A stretch of 64,000 nucleotides of DNA, from positions 124,001 to 188,000 of the forward strand of contig PFAD01000020.1 in assembly GCA_002773795.1 (NCBI GenBank), given 5' to 3'. This DNA is from Chlamydiae bacterium CG10_big_fil_rev_8_21_14_0_10_42_34. GTDB lineage: Bacteria > Chlamydiota > Chlamydiia > Chlamydiales > SM23-39. The notes under the pieces were generated by a model. That model worked only from the letters and a program-made list of their open reading frames with translations, was not told the origin of the DNA and did no database searches. Shown here piece by piece: positions 54,895 through 63,871 of the stretch. Made by a program: the position numbers and the translations under genes. The stretch's first letter is position 1. Every line of letters begins with the position of its first letter.

Positions 54895-54924
54895 GTAGCC
54901 AAAGCTACATGTAGCTTTGGTTAC
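54895..54924. promoter_or_regulatory. 30-bp palindromic operator between divergent genes
   Basis: CCAAAGCTACATGTAGCTTTGG is a perfect 22-bp palindrome. Its flanks GTAG and TTAC extend the symmetry to 30 bp with one G/T mismatch. It lies between the membrane protein gene (starting 54866, leftward) and the DtxR-type regulator (54962, rightward), within the likely promoters of both. The length and location suit a metalloregulator dimer-pair site. Confidence 0.78.
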
Positions 54925-54961
54925 AGTCAACAAAAAAGAAAAATCTGTTATCCTTTCTGGT

Positions 54962-55354
54962 ATGGAAAATCGTGCAGCCCCATTTAAACAGACCAGAAAG
55001 CAACATCTTTTAGAGACCGCGGAAGACTATACTGAGCTGATCGCAGAACTTTTAAGCAAACAAAGTAACGTGCGCACGTGTCATCTCGCAAAAGAGATGG
55101 GAGTCTCCCATGTAACTATAGTAAAAACGCTAAAAAGATTAGCTCGAGACAACTACCTAAAAAGAGATGGAGTAAACATCATTTTAACTGGAAAAGGGAT
55201 AAAACTTGCTGCTCTTTCCAAGAAAAAACATCAGATTCTCACTCAGTTTTTGCTAAAAATTGGGGTCCCCAAAGATGTTGCTGCATGCGACGTTGAAGGA
55301 ATTGAGCACCATATTAGCGAAATCACGCTTGAAGCAATCGCCAAACTCTTGTGA
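54962..55354 (+). CDS. DtxR/MntR-type metal-dependent transcriptional regulator
   Basis: The ATG at 54962 gives 130 residues. An N-terminal winged helix (about 18-75: YTELIAELLSKQSNVRTCHLAKEMGVSHVTIVKTLKRLARDNYLKR) is followed by a dimerisation domain with the metal-ligand pattern CDVEGIEHHISEIT (Cys, Glu, Glu, His, His). This is the MntR signature (manganese-responsive) rather than DtxR, which has an extra SH3-like domain not present here. It probably binds the 30-bp palindrome in front of it and represses itself and the divergent membrane protein gene. Alternative TTG start at 54917 would eat the operator, so I reject it. Confidence 0.85.
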   Translation: MENRAAPFKQTRKQHLLETAEDYTELIAELLSKQSNVRTCHLAKEMGVSHVTIVKTLKRLARDNYLKRDGVNIILTGKGIKLAALSKKKHQILTQFLLKIGVPKDVAACDVEGIEHHISEITLEAIAKLL

Positions 55355-55380
55355 TGCCAAGCGAATAACCCTTGATATAA

Positions 55381-56223
55381 ATGGCTCAGGTGGATAAAAA
55401 ACTTGGGCCAAATAGACAAACACATGAGCACACCTTGGCACCTTCAGTTACATCTAGATCTACACAAACAGAACCTACAATCGAGTTTCAGAGCGGTCTA
55501 TGCGCTTTAATCATTTCCCCGACTTTTAAAAGCGTGGTTCAAACCATATATAGTAAACTCGACGAGAATCAAGTAGACAAGATTCGTCAAGCCGTATTGC
55601 ATACAATTGAACATGACCTTGGCAAACTTACAACCCTTCTTAAGGGTCAAAAAATTCCAAATACTCTGATTAAAAAAATCGGTCTCATAAAAAAGCTAGT
55701 AACAGAGGGTGACAAAAACTATCGGGACTTTGAAAAGAATAAAAATGAACTAATCACTGAAATAGATTCTTATGAAACCCCCCAGAAAAACTTAAATCGT
55801 ATTTACACACTCATCGAATCTATGTTTGGAAAAAGGATTAATAAGTTGGACCTCACCTCAAACGAGGATACAGACGAATTTAAACTCAAACTGCTTTTCA
55901 TCTATGCAGCAGGTGATGCAAATGATGACTTAGTTCACCTTCTATTAAGACATGTAAATTTCGATCAAAAAACCCTAAAAGAAGCAATCTATGAGGTACC
56001 CGTCGAAAATCCCGCCCTCATTCAGTTGTTGCTTCAAAAACTCGAGCAAGCTGGAGGGACACTTCTGAGCCATCTAGAAAGCGCCGAAAAAGATTTTGCA
56101 GATCCAGCTATCTTTCAAAAAGCAGCGTCTGAATGTGAAGAGGGGGACCTTGAAAATGCAAGGCAATTTATTCAAATCCTTAGAGATTACTACAGGAAAG
56201 ATGCCACCGAAGAAAAATCCTAG
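55381..56223 (+). CDS. Hypothetical 280-residue protein
   Basis: The protein has a Ser/Thr-rich N-terminus (about 1-45), then an all-helical body: FKSVVQTIYSKLDENQVDKIRQAVLHTIEHDL, IKKIGLIKKLVTEGDKNYRDFEKN, and ankyrin-like stretch AAGDANDDLVHLLLRHVNFDQKTLKEAI. No signal peptide or membrane segment. It begins 26 bases after the regulator stop and might be co-transcribed with it. The ankyrin-like region hints at protein interaction, but only one or two repeats could be argued. Function unknown. Gap 56224-56375 holds no gene. Confidence 0.6.
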   Translation: MAQVDKKLGPNRQTHEHTLAPSVTSRSTQTEPTIEFQSGLCALIISPTFKSVVQTIYSKLDENQVDKIRQAVLHTIEHDLGKLTTLLKGQKIPNTLIKKIGLIKKLVTEGDKNYRDFEKNKNELITEIDSYETPQKNLNRIYTLIESMFGKRINKLDLTSNEDTDEFKLKLLFIYAAGDANDDLVHLLLRHVNFDQKTLKEAIYEVPVENPALIQLLLQKLEQAGGTLLSHLESAEKDFADPAIFQKAASECEEGDLENARQFIQILRDYYRKDATEEKS

Positions 56224-56375
56224 AAAACCAGACCAAAGGGAGATGATTCTCTGTAAATATTTTTTGGACTTGCTCAAAAAAATCAGAGCACCTTATAATT
56301 GGCGCCTTGTTGACCAGATCAATCGGCAGTGTCAGTAAAAGACACAAAAGATAGAGTCAATCTGGTTGAAATAAT

Positions 56376-56447
56376 GCGGGCGTAGCTCAGTGGTAGAGCA
56401 TCACGTTGCCAACGTGAGGGTCGTGAGTTCGAGCCTCATCGCCCGCT
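56376..56447 (+). tRNA. tRNA-Gly (anticodon GCC)
   Basis: A complete cloverleaf: acceptor GCGGGCG/CGCCCGC, D arm AGCTCAGTGGTAGAGC, anticodon stem CACGT/ACGTG around TTGCCAA (anticodon GCC), T arm GTGAG/CTCAT-type with TTCGAGC. Discriminator T; CCA not encoded. Confidence 0.97.
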
Positions 56448-56478
56448 ATCCTTTAATATAATCTCCGGAGAATACAAA

Positions 56479-57792
56479 GTGACCCAAGCCACCGAAGAGT
56501 TGACCAGCGACGAAGTTCGCGTCCAAATCCACCACAAACCAGCCTGCCGCATCGAAATGAATGTGAAAACAACCCCTAAAATGGTTGCAGACGCCCGAAA
56601 AAATGCGATCAAGGCAGTTGGTAAAGAAGTTTCTTTACCCGGCTTCAGAAAAGGGCGCGCTCCCGATGAGATGATTATCAAAAAATTCCCAGCAGACGTA
56701 GACAAGCAGATGAATAAGGCAATCGCCGATCTCGCCTTCGTTGCTGCCCAAAAAATGGCCAAAGTCCCCGTTCTCAACAACAACGCCCCCATCTCATTTG
56801 ACATGAAAAGTCAAACTGAAGAGGGAGCTGAACTTGTATTTAGCTTCGAAACAGAGCCAAAAGTACCTTCTGTAGACGCCCTGGCCTTCAAAGCAAAGCC
56901 TGTTGTAAAGGCAGAAGTTGCCGACAAACAGATCGATGAAGCGATCCGCCAAATGCGTTTTTTCTATGCGCAATGGAAACCGGTCAGCGACCGCCCTATC
57001 CAAGATGGCGACTACATTATGATCGACCTCGATACAGTTGAGGGAGAAGAGGTAACACAGGTATTCCACCACATCCGCTTCGAAGTTTCCAAAGACCGGA
57101 TGGCAAACTGGATGAAAAAACTCGTTGTCGGAGCCAAAGCGGGCGACGTCTTAAACGGAGTCAGCGAACCTGATGACACAGCCACAGAAGAAGAGAAAAA
57201 AGAGTTTAAGCCTAAAAATATCCGCCTGACCCTCCTAAAGGTTGAAGAGGCTGTTTTACCTGAGCTAGATGATGAATTTGCAAAAAAAGTTGGCGCCAAT
57301 GACGTTGCCCATATGCGCGAATCCATTACCGGTCTTTTAAACAAACAGGCTGATGATAAAGTTCAAACAGAGCTCCATGAACAAGTAAACGACTACTTGG
57401 TAGAAAACTATACATTTGAGCTCCCACAATCTTTGATCGACACAGAAAAAAAACACCGTTTTGGTCAGTTGATGCAAGATCCTAAATTCAAGGGCAAATG
57501 GAATAAAATGTCTCAAGATGAGCGCAAAGAATTTGAAGATAGGCTCGTCGATGAAGCAAGCCAAGCTGTTCGCCTTTTCTATCTATCTCGACACATTGTT
57601 CAAGAGGCAAAAATCCCAATCACTCACCAAGAAGTGCAGCAAGAGGCGATTTCGATCTACCAGTCTCACGGTGCAAAAAATGTTGAAATTGACAAAATGC
57701 CGAAAGAAATTTATGCGCTTGCTCTATCAAAAGTGATGTTGACAAAAGCACAAGACCATGTGCTAAAATCATCCGATGATAAAAAAGCTTGA
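56479..57792 (+). CDS. tig: Trigger factor
   Basis: The 437-residue protein starts at a GTG eight bases after CCGGAG. The ribosome-binding domain includes the signature PGFRKGRAPDEMI (about 52-64), followed by a FKBP-type peptidyl-prolyl isomerase domain (about 155-245) and a helical C-terminal chaperone domain. It meets nascent chains at the ribosome exit. It precedes clpP and clpX, the usual conserved order, and the chlamydial order too. Confidence 0.95.
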   Translation: MTQATEELTSDEVRVQIHHKPACRIEMNVKTTPKMVADARKNAIKAVGKEVSLPGFRKGRAPDEMIIKKFPADVDKQMNKAIADLAFVAAQKMAKVPVLNNNAPISFDMKSQTEEGAELVFSFETEPKVPSVDALAFKAKPVVKAEVADKQIDEAIRQMRFFYAQWKPVSDRPIQDGDYIMIDLDTVEGEEVTQVFHHIRFEVSKDRMANWMKKLVVGAKAGDVLNGVSEPDDTATEEEKKEFKPKNIRLTLLKVEEAVLPELDDEFAKKVGANDVAHMRESITGLLNKQADDKVQTELHEQVNDYLVENYTFELPQSLIDTEKKHRFGQLMQDPKFKGKWNKMSQDERKEFEDRLVDEASQAVRLFYLSRHIVQEAKIPITHQEVQQEAISIYQSHGAKNVEIDKMPKEIYALALSKVMLTKAQDHVLKSSDDKKA

Positions 57793-57846
57793 ATGTGTTG
57801 ATAAAGACATCTAAACTCCAGTTAAAGCAAACCAAAAGGTCTACCT

Positions 57847-58479
57847 ATGTCTTTAACACCGTATGTCATTGAAGATACTGGGCGCGGCGAGCGCTCCATG
57901 GATATTTACTCACGACTCTTGAAAGACCGCATTATATTTATCGGTACTGATATTACCGATCAGGTCGCAAACGTAGTTGTGGCGCAACTCCTCTTCTTGA
58001 AGATGGAAGATCCCAAAAAAGACATTAACCTCTATATCAACTCGAATGGCGGACAAATTAGTGCAGGTCTTGCTATTATCGACACAATGAAGTTTTTAGG
58101 CTGCGATATTAACACCTATTGTATTGGTCAGGCGGCATCAATGGCTGCACTGCTCCTCGCATCGGGAACTAAGGGGAAACGATTTGCTCTCCCAAATAGC
58201 CGGATCATGATCCACCAACCTTACGGCGGAGTGATGGGTACATCTGCAGATATCGAATTACAAGCAAAAGAGATCCTCGAGCTCAAAAAGATCACGACTA
58301 AACTCATGTCTGAATTTACTGGCCAATCCTTCGAAAGAGTTACTGAAGACTCAGAAAGAGACTTCTATATGGACCCAGAAGCTGCCCAAAAATATGGTAT
58401 TGTTGACCACATTGCAAAACCGATGCAGCACAACCCGATGGTTTCTCCGAAATCGCCGGGAATTCCTGCAACTGTATAA
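57847..58479 (+). CDS. clpP: ATP-dependent Clp protease proteolytic subunit (ClpP)
   Basis: The 210-residue serine protease has the catalytic Ser98 in [11 protein letters not shown] and His123 in MIHQPYGG, with the Asp near the C-terminal [10 protein letters not shown]. It forms the degradation chamber fed by ClpX. In Chlamydia there are two ClpP paralogues; this one next to clpX corresponds to ClpP2. The 54-base gap after tig has no terminator, so tig-clpP-clpX are probably one operon. Confidence 0.96.
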   Translation: MSLTPYVIEDTGRGERSMDIYSRLLKDRIIFIGTDITDQVANVVVAQLLFLKMEDPKKDINLYINSNGGQISAGLAIIDTMKFLGCDINTYCIGQAASMAALLLASGTKGKRFALPNSRIMIHQPYGGVMGTSADIELQAKEILELKKITTKLMSEFTGQSFERVTEDSERDFYMDPEAAQKYGIVDHIAKPMQHNPMVSPKSPGIPATV

Positions 58480-58492
58480 CGAGTAAAACTCT

Positions 58493-59716
58493 ATGACAAA
58501 AAAGACGACGAACGAGATAGCCAGCTGCTCTTTTTGCGGCCGAACTGAAGATATCGTAGAAAAATTGATTTCAGGTCCCAACGCATATATCTGTGATAAG
58601 TGCGTGGGACTCTGCGTTGATATCGTACAGAAAAAGCCGGTCAGCTATGAAATGAAGCTTTTGAAGCCAAAAGAGATCAAAGCTCATCTCGACGAGTACA
58701 TTATTGGTCAAGAGTCTGCAAAAAAAACGATTGCTGTTGCTGTATACAACCACTTCAAAAGGGTCCGTTCATTAGGAACCGCAGAAATTGAGTACAGCAA
58801 ATCGAACGTGATGCTTTTAGGTCCTACTGGATCGGGAAAAACACTAATGGCTCGCACACTTGCAACCATTTTAGACGTCCCCTTTGCAATTTCTGATGCG
58901 ACAACATTAACCGAAGCTGGATACGTGGGAGAAGATGTTGAAAACATCATCTTGCGCCTTCTTCAAGCAGCGGATTATGATGTAGCAAAAGCAGAGCACG
59001 GAATCATCTATGTCGATGAGATCGATAAACTCCGAAAGACAACTTCAAACGTTTCCATCACACGCGATGTATCGGGAGAAGGAGTCCAGCAAGCTCTTTT
59101 AAAAATTGTTGAAGGCACTGTTGCGAATGTCCCTCCTAAAGGTGGACGTAAACACCCAAACCAAGAGTACATCAAAGTCAATACGCAAAACATCCTCTTT
59201 ATCGTAGGTGGAGCTTTTGTCCATCTCGACAAAATGATTGCGAAAAGACTCGGGAAAAGTACCATCGGTTTTGATGCAGCAACTAAAAAGGCTTTAGATA
59301 CACATGAGACTAACTATCTCCTCTCTAAGGTAGAAGCGGAAGATCTAATCTCATTCGGGATGATCCCTGAATTTGTTGGCCGTTTCAACAGCATCGCAAA
59401 CTGCAATGAATTGACAGTAGATGACCTTGTCGAAATCTTAGTAGCCCCTAAAAACGCGATCGTTAAGCAGTACATTCAGCTCTTTGCGGAAGAAAATGTG
59501 AAACTTGAATTCACAGAAGCTGCCCTAAAAGCAATGGCGCAAAAAGCCAAAGATACGGGTACTGGAGCAAGAGCCCTCAGGATGATTGCTGAAGGGATCC
59601 TCAGAGATCTTATGTTTGATGTACCCTCTGATCCTACAATCAAAGAGATCATCATCGATGAAGATTCCATTGTAGACACAAAGCCGCCAAAAGTAATTCG
59701 CGACAAGTCTGCTTAA
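58493..59716 (+). CDS. clpX: ATP-dependent Clp protease ATPase subunit (ClpX)
   Basis: The 407-residue AAA+ unfoldase has the N-terminal zinc-binding domain (CSFCGR...CDKCVG, about 11-38), Walker A GPTGSGKT, Walker [10 protein letters not shown], and the sensor region [10 protein letters not shown]. The IGF loop for ClpP docking is present as KSTIGFDA. It starts 13 bases after clpP. A palindromic hairpin follows. Confidence 0.97.
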   Translation: MTKKTTNEIASCSFCGRTEDIVEKLISGPNAYICDKCVGLCVDIVQKKPVSYEMKLLKPKEIKAHLDEYIIGQESAKKTIAVAVYNHFKRVRSLGTAEIEYSKSNVMLLGPTGSGKTLMARTLATILDVPFAISDATTLTEAGYVGEDVENIILRLLQAADYDVAKAEHGIIYVDEIDKLRKTTSNVSITRDVSGEGVQQALLKIVEGTVANVPPKGGRKHPNQEYIKVNTQNILFIVGGAFVHLDKMIAKRLGKSTIGFDAATKKALDTHETNYLLSKVEAEDLISFGMIPEFVGRFNSIANCNELTVDDLVEILVAPKNAIVKQYIQLFAEENVKLEFTEAALKAMAQKAKDTGTGARALRMIAEGILRDLMFDVPSDPTIKEIIIDEDSIVDTKPPKVIRDKSA

Positions 59717-59748
59717 AGGTTTTTTCTAATTTTTCTTTAAAGAAAGAA

Positions 59749-59770
59749 GCTCAACCAGATCTGGTTGAGC
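59749..59770. terminator. Palindromic hairpin between clpX and the transposase fragment
   Basis: GCTCAACCAGATCTGGTTGAGC is a perfect 22-bp palindrome 32 bases after the clpX stop. On the minus strand it is followed by TTCTTTCTTT, which suits termination of the leftward transposase transcript; on the plus strand the tail is less T-rich. It may work in both directions. Confidence 0.6.
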
Positions 59771-59784
59771 CCAATTTATCTTAA

Positions 59785-60135
59785 TTAGTAATTGACGGCG
59801 ATAGAGACAGACTCTTCGCGCTTTTTTGTATTTCTAACAGGGGGAAATTTCAGGTCTCCAGTTACTACAGAAAGATCTCGTAATTTTGCTAAGACTTGGT
59901 CTAAAAAGCCGTTTGCCATCCACGCCTTATACCATCTGTGGGCGGCCGATTTTGTGGCAAATCCTGGATACCTAGGAAGAGAGCTCCATTTAGAGTGTGT
60001 TGTTAAAACGTAGAGAATTGAGTTCATTACTTCTCGCCAGGCTGTATGAGGCTTCCCCCTGCCACGCTTGATCGGCTTTGGGAAAAAGGGCTCTAAAACC
60101 TGCCATTGTAGATCTGTTAGCATCTGAAAATCCAT
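59785..60135 (-). mobile_element. Truncated IS5-type transposase (N-terminal DUF4096 domain)
   Basis: The 116-residue frame matches the first open reading frame of IS5-group elements: LTDLQWQVLEPFFP, RGRGKPHTAWREVMNSILYVLTT and WSSLPRYPGFATKSAAHRWYKAWM. These domains bind DNA but lack the catalytic DDE residues, which are in the second frame of the complete element. The typical GG...IDGS continuation is missing, and the last 20 residues (PPVRNTKKREESVSIAVNY) do not fit, so the element is decayed. No clear terminal inverted repeats or target duplication are visible. It lies between clpX and the translocator locus. Confidence 0.8.
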
Positions 60136-60249
60136 TATTATACCTATTAGTTTTATTAGTTATTAAAGTATTAATTATACCATAATTAGGCACTTTTGTA
60201 AAGTAATTAATTAAACTCATAACTCATTAACAGCGAAGGAATTGGGGCA

Positions 60250-60280
60250 AAAAATAAGCCGCGATTTAAAGTCGCGGCTT
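60250..60280 (-). terminator. Intrinsic terminator of the translocator operon
   Basis: AAGCCGCGA/TCGCGGCTT (60256-60264 and 60272-60280) is a perfect 9-bp stem with a 7-base loop. On the minus strand it follows the copD-like stop by 25 bases and is trailed by TTATTTTTT. Confidence 0.88.
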
Positions 60281-60304
60281 TTACTTTGGAAGAAAGAACT
60301 AAAC

Positions 60305-61228
60305 TTAACCGTGTACCTGTGAAGCTGCCGCCTGAGCGAAGGCTGAAGCCCACTGGTTTGCTTGCTGAAGAGCATCTGCAGCGTTTTGCTGCGATCTGTT
60401 CTCTTGAGCTGTAATCTGCTGCTGCACTTGAGATACAATCGTATTAGAAGCACTTGCTTTCGCCTCAGCCTCTTTTGCATCCGCTTGTTTTATCGTACCA
60501 TAACCTTCGGCAACTCTTTGAAGACCTTGAGTCAAAGTACCGTTATAAACCTGAACCCACGTATTATACTTAGTGTCAGCATTACTAATTTGGTTTTGTA
60601 GACCTTCAGATCGCTTCTCAACGCGCTCCATGATCTTCCCATATTTCTCTGGGTCATTGGCAGCATGCTTAGCTGCAAGTTTATTGAGATCAGCCTGGTC
60701 ACCATTAAAATTCTCAATATCTAATGAGTGATCTGCCCATCCATTAACTCTGTTTGTAACTTCAGAATCGACTACACCATTATTTTGACCTTTTACCGAA
60801 ACTCCAGCGTTGGACCCTGTAAGAGCTCCCTTCATCGCTGCATTGTCAGCAAGACCTGCTTCAGCTTCATTAATCTGAGGCTTTACTCCACCAAAATATT
60901 TGACTGCAGAGGCACCTAACGAAAGACCTGTCAAACCTGCTTGCGCAAATTGAGAGTATGCAGAATCTCTTAATCCTTCAGCCTGAGCATCTCCCACAGA
61001 GACACCGATATCATAAAGCTTTGAATAGACTCCATTTTTCCCACCAAGAGTTTGCGCCCATCCTTGTTGCAGTTTTGCATTGTTATCAAGAACCGTCTTT
61101 TCGTACTTCATGATCTCAAGCATCATCTGCCATAGACCGTATGTACCGCTTCTTTCAAAACCACCACTTTGAGCCCCTTGCACTGAAGGAGTACTCTGAC
61201 TAATTATTGGTTGATTAGTTTGTGTCAT
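60305..61228 (-). CDS. CopD-like type III secretion translocator (minor)
   Basis: The 307-residue protein is Gln/Ala/Ser-rich and helical, with a moderately hydrophobic segment at about 95-115 (AGLTGLSLGASAVKYF) and a C-terminal coiled coil (AKEAEAKASASNTIVSQVQQQITAQENRSQQNAADALQQANQ). Placement directly after the CopB-like gene (29-base gap) matches chlamydial copB-copD. CopB and CopD form the pore through which effectors enter host membranes. A homologue of the regulatory chaperone gene (lcrH/scc) is not in the window. Confidence 0.72.
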   Translation of the reverse strand: MTQTNQPIISQSTPSVQGAQSGGFERSGTYGLWQMMLEIMKYEKTVLDNNAKLQQGWAQTLGGKNGVYSKLYDIGVSVGDAQAEGLRDSAYSQFAQAGLTGLSLGASAVKYFGGVKPQINEAEAGLADNAAMKGALTGSNAGVSVKGQNNGVVDSEVTNRVNGWADHSLDIENFNGDQADLNKLAAKHAANDPEKYGKIMERVEKRSEGLQNQISNADTKYNTWVQVYNGTLTQGLQRVAEGYGTIKQADAKEAEAKASASNTIVSQVQQQITAQENRSQQNAADALQQANQWASAFAQAAASQVHG

Positions 61229-61257
61229 ATAACCACCGTTTTTTTATTTATTATTTT

Positions 61258-63606
61258 TTAAACCGCTTCTGTAGCTAATGCTCTTGCAATAGCGTCTAAG
61301 TTATTATCCAACTGTGACATCAGCGTAAAGTTCGACGATTGCTCACTCATTAGCATCGATAAATATCTCTGATCGATATTTTTTTGCTGATCCATATCTT
61401 TTAAGTAGTTTTGTAGCATATCACTACTTACCGATGTCTTATTCAAGGCAGCTATAGCATCAGCTTGTTCCAGAGATGCATTCGCTTGTCCACTTAAACC
61501 AATTGCCTGTGTACCACTTGCTGCCAATTGAGAGTATGTACCCACTTTAAGAGCGGTCGTTGAAGACCCTTCCATCAATGTAGATGACATTACACCTGTA
61601 CCCGCCATCAGCGTCATCGAAGCTAAGATCTGCTCTATCGCCTTAAAAACTTCCATCGTGATATTTAGATCATCCCCGTCAGCACCGGCTTTTTTAAGGA
61701 TCTGCTCCATTGTATAAGAAAAAGCACCATTGCTGAGCGCGTTATACCCAACGACCCAAGCACCTCTTCCAACAGCTTTATTTAAGCCAGTTCTCTCCGT
61801 TTCACTAGCAACTTTGTCACCAGTTGAGCTCGACACGTTAGCAGCCGCTGTATTTGCAGCCCTGCTCGATACTCCACTGATTTGTGCTCCTGTAATATTT
61901 GCCCCATCGGCCGCAGCCTCTGCAAGATAAGCAATATCATTGCCCGCTGTTTTAGCAGCCATTTCAGCAGCTGTAATACAGTTTTTCTCAGCAGCTTTTG
62001 CAAGAACTGTAGCCAATCTCATAGACCCCACTTCCTTACCAGCTCTAACCAGCTGTGGGATTAAGGTAGCTGAGGCTTGCTTACTAAATTGCTCAACTGT
62101 TTTTTCTGCGCCACTTCGAGCCGCATTGTTGACCGCTTCAGAAACCACCGCGCGGACAGATGCTTCAGCAGCCATGTCGCCTACACGATTGGCTTGAATC
62201 ATAGCTCTATCCACTGTCTCGTTGATGATCACAGCAATTTCACTCGCACTTTGCTTCATCGCTACATCTGCCGCAGCTTTTGCTGCAGTTGCAGTCGTTT
62301 GATCGAGTATAGCGCCACCACCTACAACAGTAACAAGCTCCATAGAGCCAATAATCGCCTCAGCTCCAATTTCACCACAGCCGTGTTTCGCTAAATAGTC
62401 TTTAAGTTTGTCTGTGAGTCCCGCATTATCTGCAATTGCAAACGCAGCCATGATCATAAATGATCCTATTCCAGGAGCAAGCATCATTCCACCCACTTCC
62501 ACAACTGGCTTAACAATCTTTAACATCAATCCCATTGCATTTGCGTAAGATAGCGCATGTTCAAACTGCTTTAATTCAGCCTTACTATTTTGAAGGTTCA
62601 TCATGGCCGCATCTGTCGACGATGTTGACATCTTTTTCTGGTCTGCTGCTTTTTCTTTTGCAGCATCTGTTTGAATCATCGCCAAAATACCCAAAGCTAG
62701 ACCCATCAAATACTTAATTTGGTCGGTCTTTTCGTTGTTCGTAAGGGTTGGATCCTTCAATAGTTTTTCAATTTTATCAATGATCTTTTGCAACGCCATA
62801 GAAGATGAGTCATACACTGCATTTTCAGCCTGGGCTAATTCAGGGGCCAAATCGGTCATAATTTGCAAAATGATCTTTGTCATATCTTCTGAGTTTTGAA
62901 TGATTGCGCGCTTGTCGGCTGCTTCATCAGATCCTGTAAAAAAGTCCCTAGCCTTATCATACCATTGGTAGCCGCTCAACCAGTTTTTCGCCTCGTTTTC
63001 TTGTTCTCTAAGCTCGCCTAAATCTTTAACCATCTGAGCTTGTAAAGAACACAGAACTACGTTTTCTTGCTCTGCCGCTTGCATACAAGCGATCGAATCT
63101 CGCATCAAGTCGCCGTTATTTGTCCCGTCTTGCTTCAACTTTTCGCGATATAAGTCTGTAATTAATTTTTGTTTAAAGGATGCAAGGATCTGATTGAGAT
63201 AATCGTTAAACATTGTCAAATCATTTCCAAGATCATCACCACTTCCGATCATTTTCGCTTCACCTGAAATCAGCTCATTGAGCGCATTACAAAGGCTCGT
63301 AAATCCTGGGTCAATCGCTTTCAATCGATCTTCAATCTTCGCTATTTGCCCCTTCGCATCTGCAATTTGCGCTTTTAGACTTGCAATCTCTTTCTCAGTA
63401 CCAGGTCTTGTCCATGGATTTCGCGCAAGTCCCTCGAAAAGGTTCAAAAGTGCTTCAAGCTTACCTAAGCTTTGAGCCAAAGGCCCTAGCTCAGCAATGA
63501 GAGCTTCTACTTCCTTAACTTCAGCTTTCATCTTGGCAATAAAGTTCGCCGAGAGGTTGCCGTTGTTTGAATTGTTATTTATAACATTTAAAGGTTCTGA
63601 ACTCAT
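61258..63606 (-). CDS. CopB-like type III secretion translocator (major), extended
   Basis: The 782-residue protein opens with coiled-coil segments (about 18-230, EVKEVEALIAELGPLAQSLGKLEALL). A hydrophobic transmembrane region follows at about 358-405 (LMLKIVKPVVEVGGMMLAPGIGSFMIMAAFAIADNAG), then long Ala/Val-rich helices (AAADVAMKQSASEIAVIINETVDRAMIQ). That is the SctE-like translocator layout, but Chlamydia CopB is about 490 residues. The extra length is in both N-terminal coiled coil and C-terminal half. An extended -10 promoter lies upstream. The Asn-rich start (VINNNSNNGNLS) is typical of secreted substrates. Confidence 0.75.
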   Translation of the reverse strand: MSSEPLNVINNNSNNGNLSANFIAKMKAEVKEVEALIAELGPLAQSLGKLEALLNLFEGLARNPWTRPGTEKEIASLKAQIADAKGQIAKIEDRLKAIDPGFTSLCNALNELISGEAKMIGSGDDLGNDLTMFNDYLNQILASFKQKLITDLYREKLKQDGTNNGDLMRDSIACMQAAEQENVVLCSLQAQMVKDLGELREQENEAKNWLSGYQWYDKARDFFTGSDEAADKRAIIQNSEDMTKIILQIMTDLAPELAQAENAVYDSSSMALQKIIDKIEKLLKDPTLTNNEKTDQIKYLMGLALGILAMIQTDAAKEKAADQKKMSTSSTDAAMMNLQNSKAELKQFEHALSYANAMGLMLKIVKPVVEVGGMMLAPGIGSFMIMAAFAIADNAGLTDKLKDYLAKHGCGEIGAEAIIGSMELVTVVGGGAILDQTTATAAKAAADVAMKQSASEIAVIINETVDRAMIQANRVGDMAAEASVRAVVSEAVNNAARSGAEKTVEQFSKQASATLIPQLVRAGKEVGSMRLATVLAKAAEKNCITAAEMAAKTAGNDIAYLAEAAADGANITGAQISGVSSRAANTAAANVSSSTGDKVASETERTGLNKAVGRGAWVVGYNALSNGAFSYTMEQILKKAGADGDDLNITMEVFKAIEQILASMTLMAGTGVMSSTLMEGSSTTALKVGTYSQLAASGTQAIGLSGQANASLEQADAIAALNKTSVSSDMLQNYLKDMDQQKNIDQRYLSMLMSEQSSNFTLMSQLDNNLDAIARALATEAV

Positions 63607-63641
63607 TTAGTTATCCATAGTTTCAATATTCTTCTATAGCA

Positions 63642-63698
63642 ATTATATCAAATAATTATTATTAAATAAAGACATTTATTCAGCCTTGATTATCAAGG
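63642..63698 (-). promoter_or_regulatory. Extended -10 promoter and palindrome upstream of the copB-like gene
   Basis: TGATATAAT (63650-63642, minus strand) is a perfect extended -10 about 36 bases before the copB-like ATG at 63606. Just upstream, CCTTGA-TTA-TCAAGG at 63684-63698 is a perfect inverted repeat, adjacent to the -35 position (AT-rich, weak), so it could bind a regulator of the secretion locus. Confidence 0.55.
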
Positions 63699-63820
63699 AC
63701 TTACAACCGGTTTTATTAAGCACTTATTTAAATTAAACCTATCGGTTTTTAACAAAAACTTAACAAGAAGCTCACATAAGTATATATGTATCTAACAATG
63801 AATGACTTATAGATTTATAT

Positions 63821-63856
63821 AAAAAAGAAGATCCGGCACCCAGAAAGGGCCCGGAC
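63821..63856 (-). terminator. Intrinsic terminator of the gene at the right edge
   Basis: On the minus strand TCCGGGCCC pairs with GGGTGCCGGA (63832-63855 region), followed by TCTTCTTTTTT. It lies 16 bases after the stop of the partial gene. The AT-rich stretch from 63699 to 63820 holds no gene. Confidence 0.85.
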
Positions 63857-63871
63857 CTGAAGATGTTTTGC

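Noticed and set aside
61730-62394. Several plus-strand frames opposite the copB-like gene
   Set aside because: Ala/Ser/Val-rich composition reflects the complementary strand of repetitive helical coding; no start signals.
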